Assembly: GCF_000348985.1 (NCBI RefSeq)
Contig: NC_035932.1
Span: forward strand, 186,001 to 250,000
DNA: 64,000 bases
From: Huiozyma naganishii CBS 8797
Lineage: Eukaryota; Ascomycota; Saccharomycetes; Saccharomycetales; Saccharomycetaceae
Reading direction: 5' to 3'
Shown in pieces: positions 18,131 through 26,849 of this stretch. The notes beneath the pieces are model-generated. The model was not told the DNA's origin. It did no database searches and worked only from the letters and a program-made list of their open reading frames with translations. Within the stretch, counting starts at the first letter, position 1, and the number at the start of each line of letters is the position of its first letter. The position numbers were made by a program, and so were the translations under genes.

Positions 18131-18635
18131 TAGGTGCACCCTGCAGCTATTCCCAGACATATATAACCAGGCTATGCAGGATTGTCTCACCACCTTAAAG
18201 CTTCTTTGAGTATCAACCAACGAAGAACGAGGGAATCAAAAACGACTAACTGATACTATAGTTAATTGCTGAAAGTTAAGAATGATGTTGCACTACGCAT
18301 GTTTGAAGTGTGGCAGGGTCTTCCAGCAGACCGTCACTGTCGATGAAATCTTTTCACCTTTTATATGACGATAGGCAATGTAACATTGTACGAAGCCGGA
18401 TTTCCAATATCTAACATTAATCAGTCTGGAGCTAGTCCATAACCGACAGTTGAGTCTTACTCTGACAATTTGTTTATATACCTGATCATATCTAGTCAAT
18501 TTTTGGAAGTTCAAAACTGATGAATTATTAGTAAATTTTAAGAAAAGAAGAATAATAATACTGCTCTAATAATGTAATGACTATATGTTAATAATGTACA
18601 GTTGAGTTTTGTTGCTACAAAACAGATGCAGGGGG
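18131..18635. other. Intergenic region between the convergent 3' ends of UGA4 and BDH2
   Basis: About 500 AT-rich bases. It contains only short open frames without credible starts and AAT/TAA-rich stretches around 18548-18600 suitable for 3' end formation. No RNA gene recognised. Confidence 0.6.
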
Positions 18636-19811
18636 CTACAATTTGGCCAACCTTTCGCTGTCCAACTCACCAAAATTGTTTGGTGTTAACAGCACTTTGA
18701 TTGTTTCCTCCTTGTGAGTGATCAACCGCATCATGGCGTCCTCGAACCCTCTCTCCAACGGTACTTTTGCCGTGATCATATGCTGTGCCTTTTCAGGGTC
18801 AATTGTGCCCTTTTCCAAAGCATCTATTACACCTTCAAAATCGTGGTGCGTATAGCACATGGACCCCGTGTACGATTTTTCTTGTTGTGTAATGTCCATG
18901 GGGAAGAAATCGATTGGCTTGCCCGTGGCCCACATCGCGACGTTCACTGCTGTACCCCTGAAGGTCAAACACTCGATCGATGATCTCAGCGTTGCTGGAG
19001 TCCCGGAACAGTCGAAACAGTAATCGAAACCGTCTTTATCTGGAGCCAATGCCCTTAGGTACTTGATATTCTCCTCGTAGGAATGTTGCATTGGGTCGTA
19101 TACGACGGCACCCATTTTCTCTGCGAGGTCCCTTCTAATCTTTGCTGGTTCCGAGACGACGATCTCCGTACACCCGTGACCGTTCAAGGCCAAGATTGTA
19201 CTCAACCCAATGGGCCCACCGCCCAAAATCAGCACGGAGGACCCTGGCTTGAATTTCGAGACACGTACTGCGTGCCAACTGACTGCAATCGGCTGCACCA
19301 ACGCGACGACCTCCATTGGGATATGGTTTGGTAGTTTGTAACAGTGGGACTCGTTGATAACGACTCTTTCCGCAAACCCACCTGACTGTACACCGTTCCC
19401 TATTAACCCCAAATGCGAGCACACATTGTACATCCCCCTCTTACAAGCTGCACATTTCTCCTTATTGACGCCTGGTGCCTCGGGCCACCTGTACCTGTCC
19501 CTGCAAGTCCCCGTGGGTTCCACGGAGACGTGATCCCCGACTTTAAACTGTGTGACCCCGCTGCCGACCTCCCTCACGATCCCAGCCATCTCGTGTCCCA
19601 TTGCCTGGGGCAATTCATTGTTTGAAATCTCGTGTTTGTGACCATCTGAGGGGAAGAAGATAGGACCATCTGTGTACTCGTGCAGGTCTGTACCGCAGAT
19701 GCCGCAAAATATAATATCGATGAGCAACTCATCGTCTGTTGTAATTCTGGGCTCTTCTAAATCTTTGGTGAAATGGATATCACCCTTTCCGAAGTAAGCT
19801 AAAGCTCTCAT
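18636..19811 (-). CDS. BDH2: Butanediol dehydrogenase-like medium-chain dehydrogenase, Bdh2
   Basis: A 391-residue zinc-dependent alcohol dehydrogenase. Catalytic zinc ligands lie in CGICGTDLHEY (36-46) and GHEMAG (72-77). A structural-zinc cysteine cluster (KEKCAACKRGMYNVC) is present, and a GGGPIG Rossmann motif near residue 197 binds NAD. It resembles S. cerevisiae Bdh2 (417 residues) more than Bdh1: the segments DGPIFFPSDGH, VEPTGTCRDRYRWP and GSMCYTHHDFE follow Bdh2. Bdh1 interconverts acetoin and 2,3-butanediol; the Bdh2 substrate is unsettled. Five tandem TTGTG units lie immediately before the start codon, and a Pdr1-type TCCGCGGA lies 316 bases upstream. Confidence 0.92.
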   Translation of the reverse strand: MRALAYFGKGDIHFTKDLEEPRITTDDELLIDIIFCGICGTDLHEYTDGPIFFPSDGHKHEISNNELPQAMGHEMAGIVREVGSGVTQFKVGDHVSVEPTGTCRDRYRWPEAPGVNKEKCAACKRGMYNVCSHLGLIGNGVQSGGFAERVVINESHCYKLPNHIPMEVVALVQPIAVSWHAVRVSKFKPGSSVLILGGGPIGLSTILALNGHGCTEIVVSEPAKIRRDLAEKMGAVVYDPMQHSYEENIKYLRALAPDKDGFDYCFDCSGTPATLRSSIECLTFRGTAVNVAMWATGKPIDFFPMDITQQEKSYTGSMCYTHHDFEGVIDALEKGTIDPEKAQHMITAKVPLERGFEDAMMRLITHKEETIKVLLTPNNFGELDSERLAKL

Positions 19812-19815
19812 TTAA

Positions 19816-19840
19816 TTGTGTTGTGTTGTGTTGTGTTGTG
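19816..19840. repeat. Five tandem TTGTG units in the BDH2 leader
   Basis: Five perfect pentamers, four bases upstream of the BDH2 start codon. On the coding strand the leader reads as CACAA repeats, likely unstructured and variable in copy number between strains. Confidence 0.85.
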
Positions 19841-20126
19841 TATTTGTTATGTTGTTATGTAGTGTTATAAAAGATAAAGTAAGATGGCGACCACTCGACG
19901 AAATCCACATTCCCACCTTCCTTTATACGAACCAGATGCCCATCACGAAGACTCTCGCTTCATCCCCGGTTCCGAACATAAGGGGCTCGAGGGGGAGAGA
20001 GAAGGGAAATGCACTGCGAACGACCGTGCCTGCAAGACTCAGTTCCCTCTGACGTGAAAAACCAAAAAAAAGAAAAGAATCAGACCCAAAACGGAAACAG
20101 CAGCACGGCTCGAGCAGATTACTAAA

Positions 20127-20134
20127 TCCGCGGA
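20127..20134. promoter_or_regulatory. TCCGCGGA palindrome, consensus Pdr1/Pdr3 site
   Basis: An exact match to the pleiotropic drug response element, in the intergenic space upstream of BDH2 (316 bases from its ATG) and just beyond the 3' end of the NBA1-like gene. A second copy at 20440-20447 lies within the NBA1-like coding region and may be chance. Confidence 0.45.
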
Positions 20135-20171
20135 AAGAGAACAATAGCCTCGGGGCGCGCCCCCTCGTGGC

Positions 20172-20183
20172 GGGGGGGGGGGG
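20172..20183. repeat. Run of 12 G
   Basis: A guanine homopolymer in the GC-rich spacer downstream of the NBA1-like gene. Confidence 0.8.
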
Positions 20184-20292
20184 ACGGAGAAACAATAGAA
20201 GCGCCTCCCGTGCACAGCCGTGCTGTCTGTGCGGGGTGCGGAGTGCGCGGGTCTCTCAGCAGCGTGCGGGGGTCGCACACTGCCATTTTGCG

Positions 20293-21126
20293 TCATCGGA
20301 AGCCCTCGAGGGCGCGCGCGGCGTTCTCGAGCCGCTGCGTGCACTCGGAATGGCGTGCCTCCTCCGGGGTTAGGAGCAGCTCCGCGGCGACACGCGACAG
20401 CGCGGCGATAAGCTGCTTCAGAGCGGGCTCGAGGCGGTCTCCGCGGACACCGTCTGTGGGGGGGACCCACTTGTGGGTGGGTCCGGGCAGAACCCTTGTA
20501 ACGTAGGCCGTGTCGCCCTGTGTGTCCGTGTCGCTGAAGTGGGTTTCCACTGTGGGGATTTCGGGCAACGGTGCACTCGTCACTGCGCTGTCCGTTCTCG
20601 GCGGAGTTCGGTACTGTTCCACCACGATTGTCGGTTTTTCAAAATGGAGAGGTGTTTTCACCGTCGAGAGTTGTGTGGCCGATGACGTAGTGGAGTCGTG
20701 GCGTTGTTGCTGGTGTTGGTGGTGCTGCTCCGCGTAGTAACTGGAGGATCCACTCTCGCTGGCCAAATTGCCAGATCCGATCGAGGAGTACTCTGCCCCC
20801 CGCTTTCTGGCACGCTGTGGGTCACTGGCTATATACACACTAGATACATCCAATTGTTGCTGTTGCGCGGGGGGAATTGCCACGGCGCTGACTTTCCGCG
20901 CATACTCCAGCGTGCGATCGTCTGGGAGACTGGGTACTTTGGGGGGTGGCCCCCGCCGATTATAATGTACCGCGATGGCTTGCTGTACAGAATCGGTGGA
21001 CCCAGCGAAGTTTTTTCGGTTGGTGGTTGGCTGAACTCCTCGAGAGGAGCTCAGCAGCTCCTCGTTGCTGGATTGACCATTGGATAGCCCGTCTATCAGT
21101 GCAGACAGACGCCGTGCATTGTTCAT
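20293..21126 (-). CDS. NBA1: Nba1-like bud-neck protein (assigned mainly by position)
   Basis: A 277-residue, mostly disordered protein rich in Ser, Gln, Thr and Pro. A His/Gln tract lies near residue 128. The N-terminus MNNARRLSALIDGL and a C-terminal helix (LEPALKQLIAALSRVAAELLL) are its only ordered-looking parts. S. cerevisiae NBA1 (YOL070C, 501 residues) is the neighbour of NUF2 and divergent from it, as here. Nba1 marks old bud sites and blocks Cdc42 re-activation there. The protein here is much shorter and I cannot confirm homology by eye beyond the N-terminal ARRLSALID. The ATG at 21124-21126 is the first in-frame ATG; upstream is TTG. Base composition is GC-rich. Confidence 0.55.
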   Translation of the reverse strand: MNNARRLSALIDGLSNGQSSNEELLSSSRGVQPTTNRKNFAGSTDSVQQAIAVHYNRRGPPPKVPSLPDDRTLEYARKVSAVAIPPAQQQQLDVSSVYIASDPQRARKRGAEYSSIGSGNLASESGSSSYYAEQHHQHQQQRHDSTTSSATQLSTVKTPLHFEKPTIVVEQYRTPPRTDSAVTSAPLPEIPTVETHFSDTDTQGDTAYVTRVLPGPTHKWVPPTDGVRGDRLEPALKQLIAALSRVAAELLLTPEEARHSECTQRLENAARALEGFR

Positions 21127-21380
21127 ACTGGGCACCTGCGACTCCTCTCTGGCAGATCCCAATCACCGGAAGACTCGACTCAAAGAAACACTCTCGGGAG
21201 AATTAACCTCTCTTACTGTAACCGGGTAACTGAATATTTTTTCTTGAATCATTTTCCAGATTTGATATACAACAACAACAACAAACGTCATCGCGTTGTT
21301 TGGCATTTTTGGCAATTGGAGAGACCTTGGAGGGAGGTACCTCATTTTTTAAACGTTTTTAGTTCGTTTCTTGTGGAACG

Positions 21381-22709
21381 ATGATTCAGGAGGATGAATT
21401 CCCCCTGCTAGGGGTAGAAGAAATTGCAAGTTGTTTGCAAGAATGTGATTTTAACGGTGCTACAGTGGATACTATACGGAAACCTAGCGTGGATACGATC
21501 ATCCCGTTGTACGAGGAGATTGTAGACTTGTATTTGAACATTACCGTGGACCACTACCTGCCAGCAGGCTCGGAAATTAACGATGAGGTAGGGATGAGGA
21601 TGTGTACTTTGAACGCAATCTGCGACAGATTCTTCAAAAATATAGGTGTATCGGATTTCAACATGCTGGACCTGTGTAGACCCGACTTCGAACGTACACG
21701 GAGACTACTCAGTGCAGTGGTCAACTACGCTCGGTTCAGAGACGAACGGATCTTCGACTGCACTGACTTGATCCACAAAATGTCCGATCTCTCAGATATT
21801 TTCGTGACCAGGTTCAACGAGTTTAATTTGCTCCGTAAGCAGAACACAGAAATTGAGGCAGAGTTGGGGGACCTCGATAACATCAATGAGGAGACTTCGA
21901 ACGATCTTTCACGGTTGGAGGCGGAATCAAATGAAATGATCGAGAAATTGAAGGATTTGGAACAGACAAAATCAGCGTTGCTGGTCCAACAGGACGCTTA
22001 CAAACTGGAGAAGAGAACTCTTTTGACACAGCTCGAATCCCTCAGTTTCCAAATAGTAGAACTCGAATCAAAGAGGGACAAATTCGCGGAGATGTCCACC
22101 ACAGACATGCAAGATCTTACAAACAGTATCAACAACCTATCACGCATCCTCACAGAGAGACAAGCGGACTTGACGGACCTTAAATCAAAACAGACCAACC
22201 TGGAATCGACTTTCCAAACAATGAAGAGAGTCATCGACGAAATATGCGCACTACTGAAAATTCTCACCACTGTGCTCCAACCAACTTTCAACAAGGAGAT
22301 AGCCACTTTCGAAACGCGACAGAAGGTAAATAACACAGTGGCAAGATTAGATACTTTCATGAACGAGTCCGTGTTGAGTAAACGTAACGCTTTGCAGGCA
22401 AAGATAGTGGAGAGGGAGACAAACGGGGACATTGTCGAGAAGGAGTTAAGGCAGCGGATTAAAGTGGACCAAGAGGTGATCGACCAACTGGAGGAAACGT
22501 ACGTCAATGACATTTGTACTAGGGATAGAGCCACCGAGGAGGATATTCAGAAAAATATAATCGAGGGTATAGTAAACGCGACTGAGGAGCAAATACGGCG
22601 TGCCAAGGACGAACATCAAAGAGAGATCGATCTGGTTAATCAGAAGTACGAAGAGCTGGTCACGCAAGTAGAAGTTTACGTGAAAATGCTGACAAGTAGA
22701 CTGAAGTGA
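21381..22709 (+). CDS. NUF2: Nuf2, Ndc80 kinetochore complex subunit
   Basis: A 442-residue protein (S. cerevisiae YOL069W, 451). The first 130 residues form the calponin-homology-type Nuf2 head, with FPLLGVEEIASCLQECDF at the start and YLNITVDHY near residue 53. The remainder, from about residue 140, is long coiled coil rich in Glu, Lys, Leu and Gln heptads (EAELGDLDNINEETSNDL onward). Nuf2 pairs with Ndc80 to bind microtubules at kinetochores, while its C-terminus meets Spc24-Spc25. It is divergent from the NBA1-like gene and convergent with HST1/SIR2, the S. cerevisiae arrangement. Confidence 0.97.
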   Translation: MIQEDEFPLLGVEEIASCLQECDFNGATVDTIRKPSVDTIIPLYEEIVDLYLNITVDHYLPAGSEINDEVGMRMCTLNAICDRFFKNIGVSDFNMLDLCRPDFERTRRLLSAVVNYARFRDERIFDCTDLIHKMSDLSDIFVTRFNEFNLLRKQNTEIEAELGDLDNINEETSNDLSRLEAESNEMIEKLKDLEQTKSALLVQQDAYKLEKRTLLTQLESLSFQIVELESKRDKFAEMSTTDMQDLTNSINNLSRILTERQADLTDLKSKQTNLESTFQTMKRVIDEICALLKILTTVLQPTFNKEIATFETRQKVNNTVARLDTFMNESVLSKRNALQAKIVERETNGDIVEKELRQRIKVDQEVIDQLEETYVNDICTRDRATEEDIQKNIIEGIVNATEEQIRRAKDEHQREIDLVNQKYEELVTQVEVYVKMLTSRLK

Positions 22710-22873
22710 TGTCTTGGAAGGGGCGATTGTTACAGAGGCAATTAATCTTTACATAGAGTGAGTCCTTTACACAAGTGGTATTGCAATCTATAAACCAATA
22801 TATACATATATGCATTTGTGTTTTTTTGAAAACATTCTCATTGGGCGCTCAACAGTTCCTCTGGAGTCCCCGA

Positions 22874-24544
22874 TTACCTGTCACTGTTCCCGTTCCCAGT
22901 TTCGTCTACTGTATTAGCACCGTTTAGTTCAGCATTTTTTTGCAAACCTGCGTCTGCGATAACATCGTAGTACCCTGTCTCACGCTCAATAAAATCTATT
23001 TTTTTGTCCCTCAGGTTGTCCCCACTCTGAAGTGGGATATCCCAATTACATTTTTGCGAAACCAAAGCGGCCACATCGTCACAAAGTCCCAACAAGTTCA
23101 AGTCAAAGTTTGCATGCTTCACTGGGTCTCTGTTGATCAACACCTGTGGGATATGAGCGGGTACCATATTGACAATCTCTGATACAGGTGCAACTTTTAG
23201 ACTCGTACCTATACAAATTAGCAAGTCGCACTTATCGATGTCCTCTCTGATAGTCCTATGGAATTTTGATGGCAGCGCCTCCCCGAAAAAAGTTATATCA
23301 GGTTTCAGTACGCCGTAAGATTTTAAGACTGTGCCAGGGATGTAATTCAAAGTAACGTCGTCTCCAATTGGATTATCGGGATCACCCTCCATACGGAAAT
23401 ACTCCCTTCTCTTTTGGTAACAGTAGGGGCATAGGGGCAGCTCCATATTTCTGATGTACTCGAATATCTTCTCACCTGGTAGTTGCCAATGGCACGTTAC
23501 ACAGGACGCTGTGGCAAACGATCCATGACATTGAACAAGCTTCTCTGGGTTTATACCAGCGTAGGATTCCAAGTTATCGATATTTTGTGTGTAATTTCTT
23601 AAAAGCTTCCCCTTATCCTGTAATAGTTTGATAAAACTGTGCAGCGGTGAGTAAATATTCTCCGGTGGTAGGACCAAGTGAGCGATGTTGTAGAAAACAG
23701 ACGGGTCCTGCATGAATATATCATAATTGAAAACGTCTTGAGGGTCGTCTAGCCCCAAATGTTTGATTCTTGAATAGAGTCCCTGTGACGATCTGAAATC
23801 CGGTATTCCGAGAGATGTCGAGACACCTGCCCCTGTCAGAACAAGTATTTTGTTTGCTGACTGTAACTTGTCCACGAAGTGGTCCAAAGTGAAGAAATTG
23901 GCCAGCCTTAACCTTGTAGCGAGTACTTTGTTAATCGCTTTTTGCAAGTCCTTAATCAGTCTCACAGCCTGTTTCTTCTCCAGTGGGTCTTGGAAACCAG
24001 GCCGCTGCGGTGACGTCGCTTGCTGTTTAAACTGTGGCACCCCACCCTGTGACGCATCCCTCGGTATCATATGTTCCGAAATAACATCCATCATTTCTTT
24101 ATCCTTAATCTCAAACCCTAGGAGACAAATCAAGTAGTACACGTACAGAGAGTTAAGTTCCTCGGGCAAATACGTGTCCAAAAACTGGCGTAACCCATGG
24201 AATTTCAAAAACATTCTCGCGTTCTGTGTATCCTGTTTCCTTATACTCGGGAAGTAGTATTTCCCAGGTGTTTCCACAGATTGTTCCAAAAACACGGGAC
24301 CCTCGGGTGTTTTCGGCCTCAGCGTCTCGTCCTTCCCAGTACTGTACAAAACAACATCTGATTCAATTCTATTCTCGGTCTCACTGGGCGCTAGCGATTC
24401 ATTATCCCCCTCACCCAACTCTATCCGTGGTTTCTTCGCCTGCTGCTGTGGCATTGCTGCTGGCACGGGTACAGTTTCACCAGCATCCTCTCCACCAAAC
24501 GGTCTCTTCACACTAGTGTCTCCTCCATTACCCACCAGATCCAT
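22874..24544 (-). CDS. HST1/SIR2: Sir2/Hst1 NAD-dependent histone deacetylase
   Basis: A 556-residue sirtuin. NAD-binding motifs GAGVSTSLGIPDFRS (from about residue 238) and QNIDN (320-324), the catalytic His in QCHGSFA (about 340), and four zinc cysteines (CVTC and CPYC) are all present. The N-terminal domain with TQNARMFLKFHG and DTYLPEELNSLYVYY is specific to the Sir2/Hst1 pair. By position it corresponds to HST1 (next to NUF2). S. cerevisiae SIR2 is its duplicate at the sister locus, and sequence alone does not separate silencing (Sir2-Sir4) from repression (Hst1-Sum1-Rfm1) roles. The first ATG in frame is 24542-24544. Three CACGTG sites lie 160-225 bases upstream. Confidence 0.95.
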   Translation of the reverse strand: MDLVGNGGDTSVKRPFGGEDAGETVPVPAAMPQQQAKKPRIELGEGDNESLAPSETENRIESDVVLYSTGKDETLRPKTPEGPVFLEQSVETPGKYYFPSIRKQDTQNARMFLKFHGLRQFLDTYLPEELNSLYVYYLICLLGFEIKDKEMMDVISEHMIPRDASQGGVPQFKQQATSPQRPGFQDPLEKKQAVRLIKDLQKAINKVLATRLRLANFFTLDHFVDKLQSANKILVLTGAGVSTSLGIPDFRSSQGLYSRIKHLGLDDPQDVFNYDIFMQDPSVFYNIAHLVLPPENIYSPLHSFIKLLQDKGKLLRNYTQNIDNLESYAGINPEKLVQCHGSFATASCVTCHWQLPGEKIFEYIRNMELPLCPYCYQKRREYFRMEGDPDNPIGDDVTLNYIPGTVLKSYGVLKPDITFFGEALPSKFHRTIREDIDKCDLLICIGTSLKVAPVSEIVNMVPAHIPQVLINRDPVKHANFDLNLLGLCDDVAALVSQKCNWDIPLQSGDNLRDKKIDFIERETGYYDVIADAGLQKNAELNGANTVDETGNGNSDR

Positions 24545-25647
24545 GCTCGCCAAAGCCCTCCAAAACCGATATACACAGCTTAAAACAGAGCAATCTGCCG
24601 CGTTCGCCTATCTTCAACGGGTATATAGGATTTGAACTTTCGTCAAATTTCACGGGAAACTTCAAAACGTCCCAAAAATCGACAAAAAAACAAAAAAAAA
24701 GATCACGTGATTTTCATGTGACTAATACTGTTTCTGATCACGTGATGAAAAACTTGAAAAAATCACGTGCAGTTTTGAAGTTTTGGGAATGCGGACCCTC
24801 AGAAAACCCTCTCAGAACGTACATGCGGCATTGCCAGGTGAATAGCTGATTTTACGAAGGTTTTTTGAGAAGGCTCGGTCGCATCAAATTGCTACGTGCA
24901 GAAAGCAGTGGGCTCAAGATACTGAGTTGCGGTCCATTCTTCCAGAAATAACTATATAAGTAGTTCATATTTTGTCAATTGGAATTCCTTACCTCACGCT
25001 TCTTCTCCTAACTTTCTTCTATATGTCTTTCATACAGAAAACCCACGATACACCAAAGACTTCAGAGGACCTGGAGCGGAATTCAATTCTGCATCGAGAC
25101 TGCATTTATAACCAATCTATACCTTTCAAAGGAGCATGCAATTTAAACATCCCCCATAGCCTACGAAATCTGCCCACCAGCGGCATAAGTAAAGGGCATA
25201 GTCCCAGCAGGAATACTTGTTCTTGATTTCAGTTCTATCTTATGACCTGTAGCTATTTACAATTCTGCATCCACGTGATATGGCAGTTTTTGACGGAATG
25301 TCAAAATTTCAATCCGTGCCAGATCTTGACACATTTACATATATGTATGCGACTCCCACAATCTAAGCGCTGTCTGGGTGTCCGGCGTTGTGGTTCTCAA
25401 GCCCATAGTTTGCCAGATGTTCTGTATCAACGATAGAAATCGTTCTTTAGGCGATGGAACGGTAATCGTTTTACTTCTGAGCAGTACCGTCAATTCTTTG
25501 AATCCTCTATTTTTTCTGTTGAGATCTCGAACTAAAGAAACTCTTGGACTGCAACCTCTAAGAGAGCTTGAAGCACAGGGCTTGGTTCTCCTTAAAAAGG
25601 TACAGAAGGTCGTAACTCTTCTCTTGCTGCAGATTCTCGCACCAGGT
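24545..25647. other. 1.1-kb spacer where S. cerevisiae has RTG1
   Basis: No convincing gene. It holds the CACGTG cluster near HST1/SIR2, a TATA-like ACTATATAAG near 24950, and an inverted repeat TTTTGAC/GTCAAAA at 25288-25306. On the minus strand one frame stays open from inside the PUS9-like gene to about 25338 but has no useful ATG and no recognisable motif. I saw no bHLH remnant of RTG1 and no deaminase remnant of RIB2 in the frames I read. Confidence 0.55.
24704..24769. promoter_or_regulatory. Three clustered TCACGTG E-box elements
   Basis: CACGTG occurs at 24704-24709, 24739-24744 and 24764-24769, each preceded by T. The first two are the full palindrome GATCACGTGAT. This is the Cbf1 consensus (RTCACRTG). 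They lie 160-225 bases upstream of the HST1/SIR2 ATG, and another copy is at 25272-25277. Confidence 0.6.
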
Positions 25648-26727
25648 TTAGGACCACGAGGGCATCGCGGTTCGGTAACTGCGGAGGCCGTCGTGCGCCG
25701 TGTACTGCAACGCGTGTAGCCAGATCTGGTCCTGCTGTGGTGGCGATATGTCCGTTTCGCAGAGCGAACAATTGGACGCGCTTGAAGGATCCTCGAATGG
25801 GGTCTGATCTCGCTGGAGATCTCCCAGATTGAGGCTCGATGGGTCTAGCTGACGTAGTTTCCGAGCGACCGCGTCGTAATCTGTCCCTGTGCCAGCCAGG
25901 GTACCACCCCATACTTGCTCGTTGGAGTATATCGGGTCGTTAGCGATAGGGTGGTTCAAAGTGCGTAGGTGGACGCGGATCTGGTGTGTCCTCCCAGTCA
26001 GGGGGAAGCAAAGCACGATGCTCGTGTCTGTTCTCCGGTCGTACGATACAAGCTGGAACACAGTCTTGGACCACTTTGCCTCTTTATCGCTCTTGCTGCA
26101 GACACCGTTGAGGGACACTTTACGGTCGATGGATTTCATGTAGTTCACAACGGTGGTCGTGCCAGAGGGGAACCGGCCTCGTACTTTGGCCAGATACTCC
26201 TTTTGAAACTCGTGCGTTTGCAGAGACTGCGAGAGCAACTTCGCAGTGGTCTTGTTCTTGGCCAGGATCATCACGCCGCTCGTGGGCTTGTCCAAACGAT
26301 TGCACGGGTAAACCACGAGTCCCATCTCTCGCTTCAATATCTCAGTGACAGTGTTGTACTTGTACCTGCCTGTCGGATGCACGGGGATCCCGCTGGGCTT
26401 GTCAATGACAACAATGTCGTCGTCCTCGTGGATAACAGCGATTGGTTCCGCAGACACGGCCGGCTCGTGTCTATGAACTTTGTGCTCGATAACGTCGCCG
26501 TTCTGGATCTTGGTCGTCGAAATAGACGGCACGCCATTGACGAGAACACCACCGCTCGTGATCAGCGCCTTGTAATGCTCGATGGATTGGTCTCGGAACT
26601 CGCTCGTGAACACGTCTACGAGAAGCCTGCCTCTCCAGCGCTCCTTACAGTGTGTCCTGTACACCTGGTAATACGGCGCTACTTTCCTGTACGAGCCCTC
26701 CACGGTAACTTTTGCGTGAACACCCAT
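25648..26727 (-). CDS. PUS9: RluA-type tRNA pseudouridine synthase, Pus9/Rib2-like, no deaminase domain
   Basis: A 359-residue protein. An S4-like N-terminal part (SGGVLVNG) is followed by the RluA catalytic core: VVIDKPSGIPVHPTGRYKYN, then PCNRLDKPTSGVMIL with the catalytic Asp, and LTGRTHQIRVHL. In S. cerevisiae, Rib2 (591 residues) carries this core plus a C-terminal riboflavin-pathway deaminase. Its duplicate Pus9 (mitochondrial tRNA position 32) lacks the deaminase. Here the frame stops right after RSYRTAMPSW, equivalent to the Rib2 segment just before the deaminase. No clear mitochondrial presequence is visible from the ATG at 26725-26727. By position it occupies the RIB2 slot between HST1 and INP54. 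Confidence 0.88.
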   Translation of the reverse strand: MGVHAKVTVEGSYRKVAPYYQVYRTHCKERWRGRLLVDVFTSEFRDQSIEHYKALITSGGVLVNGVPSISTTKIQNGDVIEHKVHRHEPAVSAEPIAVIHEDDDIVVIDKPSGIPVHPTGRYKYNTVTEILKREMGLVVYPCNRLDKPTSGVMILAKNKTTAKLLSQSLQTHEFQKEYLAKVRGRFPSGTTTVVNYMKSIDRKVSLNGVCSKSDKEAKWSKTVFQLVSYDRRTDTSIVLCFPLTGRTHQIRVHLRTLNHPIANDPIYSNEQVWGGTLAGTGTDYDAVARKLRQLDPSSLNLGDLQRDQTPFEDPSSASNCSLCETDISPPQQDQIWLHALQYTAHDGLRSYRTAMPSWS

Positions 26728-26849
26728 TGGGATTAGACAACACACGCGGTACAGCGATTGATGTATGTCCGGTCAGTGGGGCTCCAGAACGTCCGATCTT
26801 CGGAGATGACCTGCACCGTGACACAAAGCGCAAGTTCTCGGGAAAAGTT

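Larger units (their letters stand above)
19812..20292. other. Intergenic region BDH2-NBA1, GC-rich to the right
   Basis: About 480 bases. The left part is the BDH2 promoter with the TTGTG repeat. The middle holds TCCGCGGA at 20127-20134. The right part is strongly GC-rich with GGGGCGCGCCCC and a G12 run. Open frames across it are compositional accidents without conserved sequence. Confidence 0.6.

Noticed and set aside
20039..20470. Long GC-rich open frames on both strands near 20.0-20.5 kb
   Set aside because: High GC removes stop codons. The predicted peptides are Arg/Pro/Ala runs without conservation and use non-ATG starts.
24972..25226. 84-residue plus-strand open frame
   Set aside because: It starts at TTG. 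The inner ATG leaves 67 residues without recognisable features in a promoter-like region.
25338..25719. Open frames on both strands at the 3' side of the PUS9-like gene, possible deaminase or RTG1 remnant
   Set aside because: No ATG with supporting context, no HAE/PCxxC deaminase motif and no bHLH pattern; partly antisense to the PUS9-like gene.
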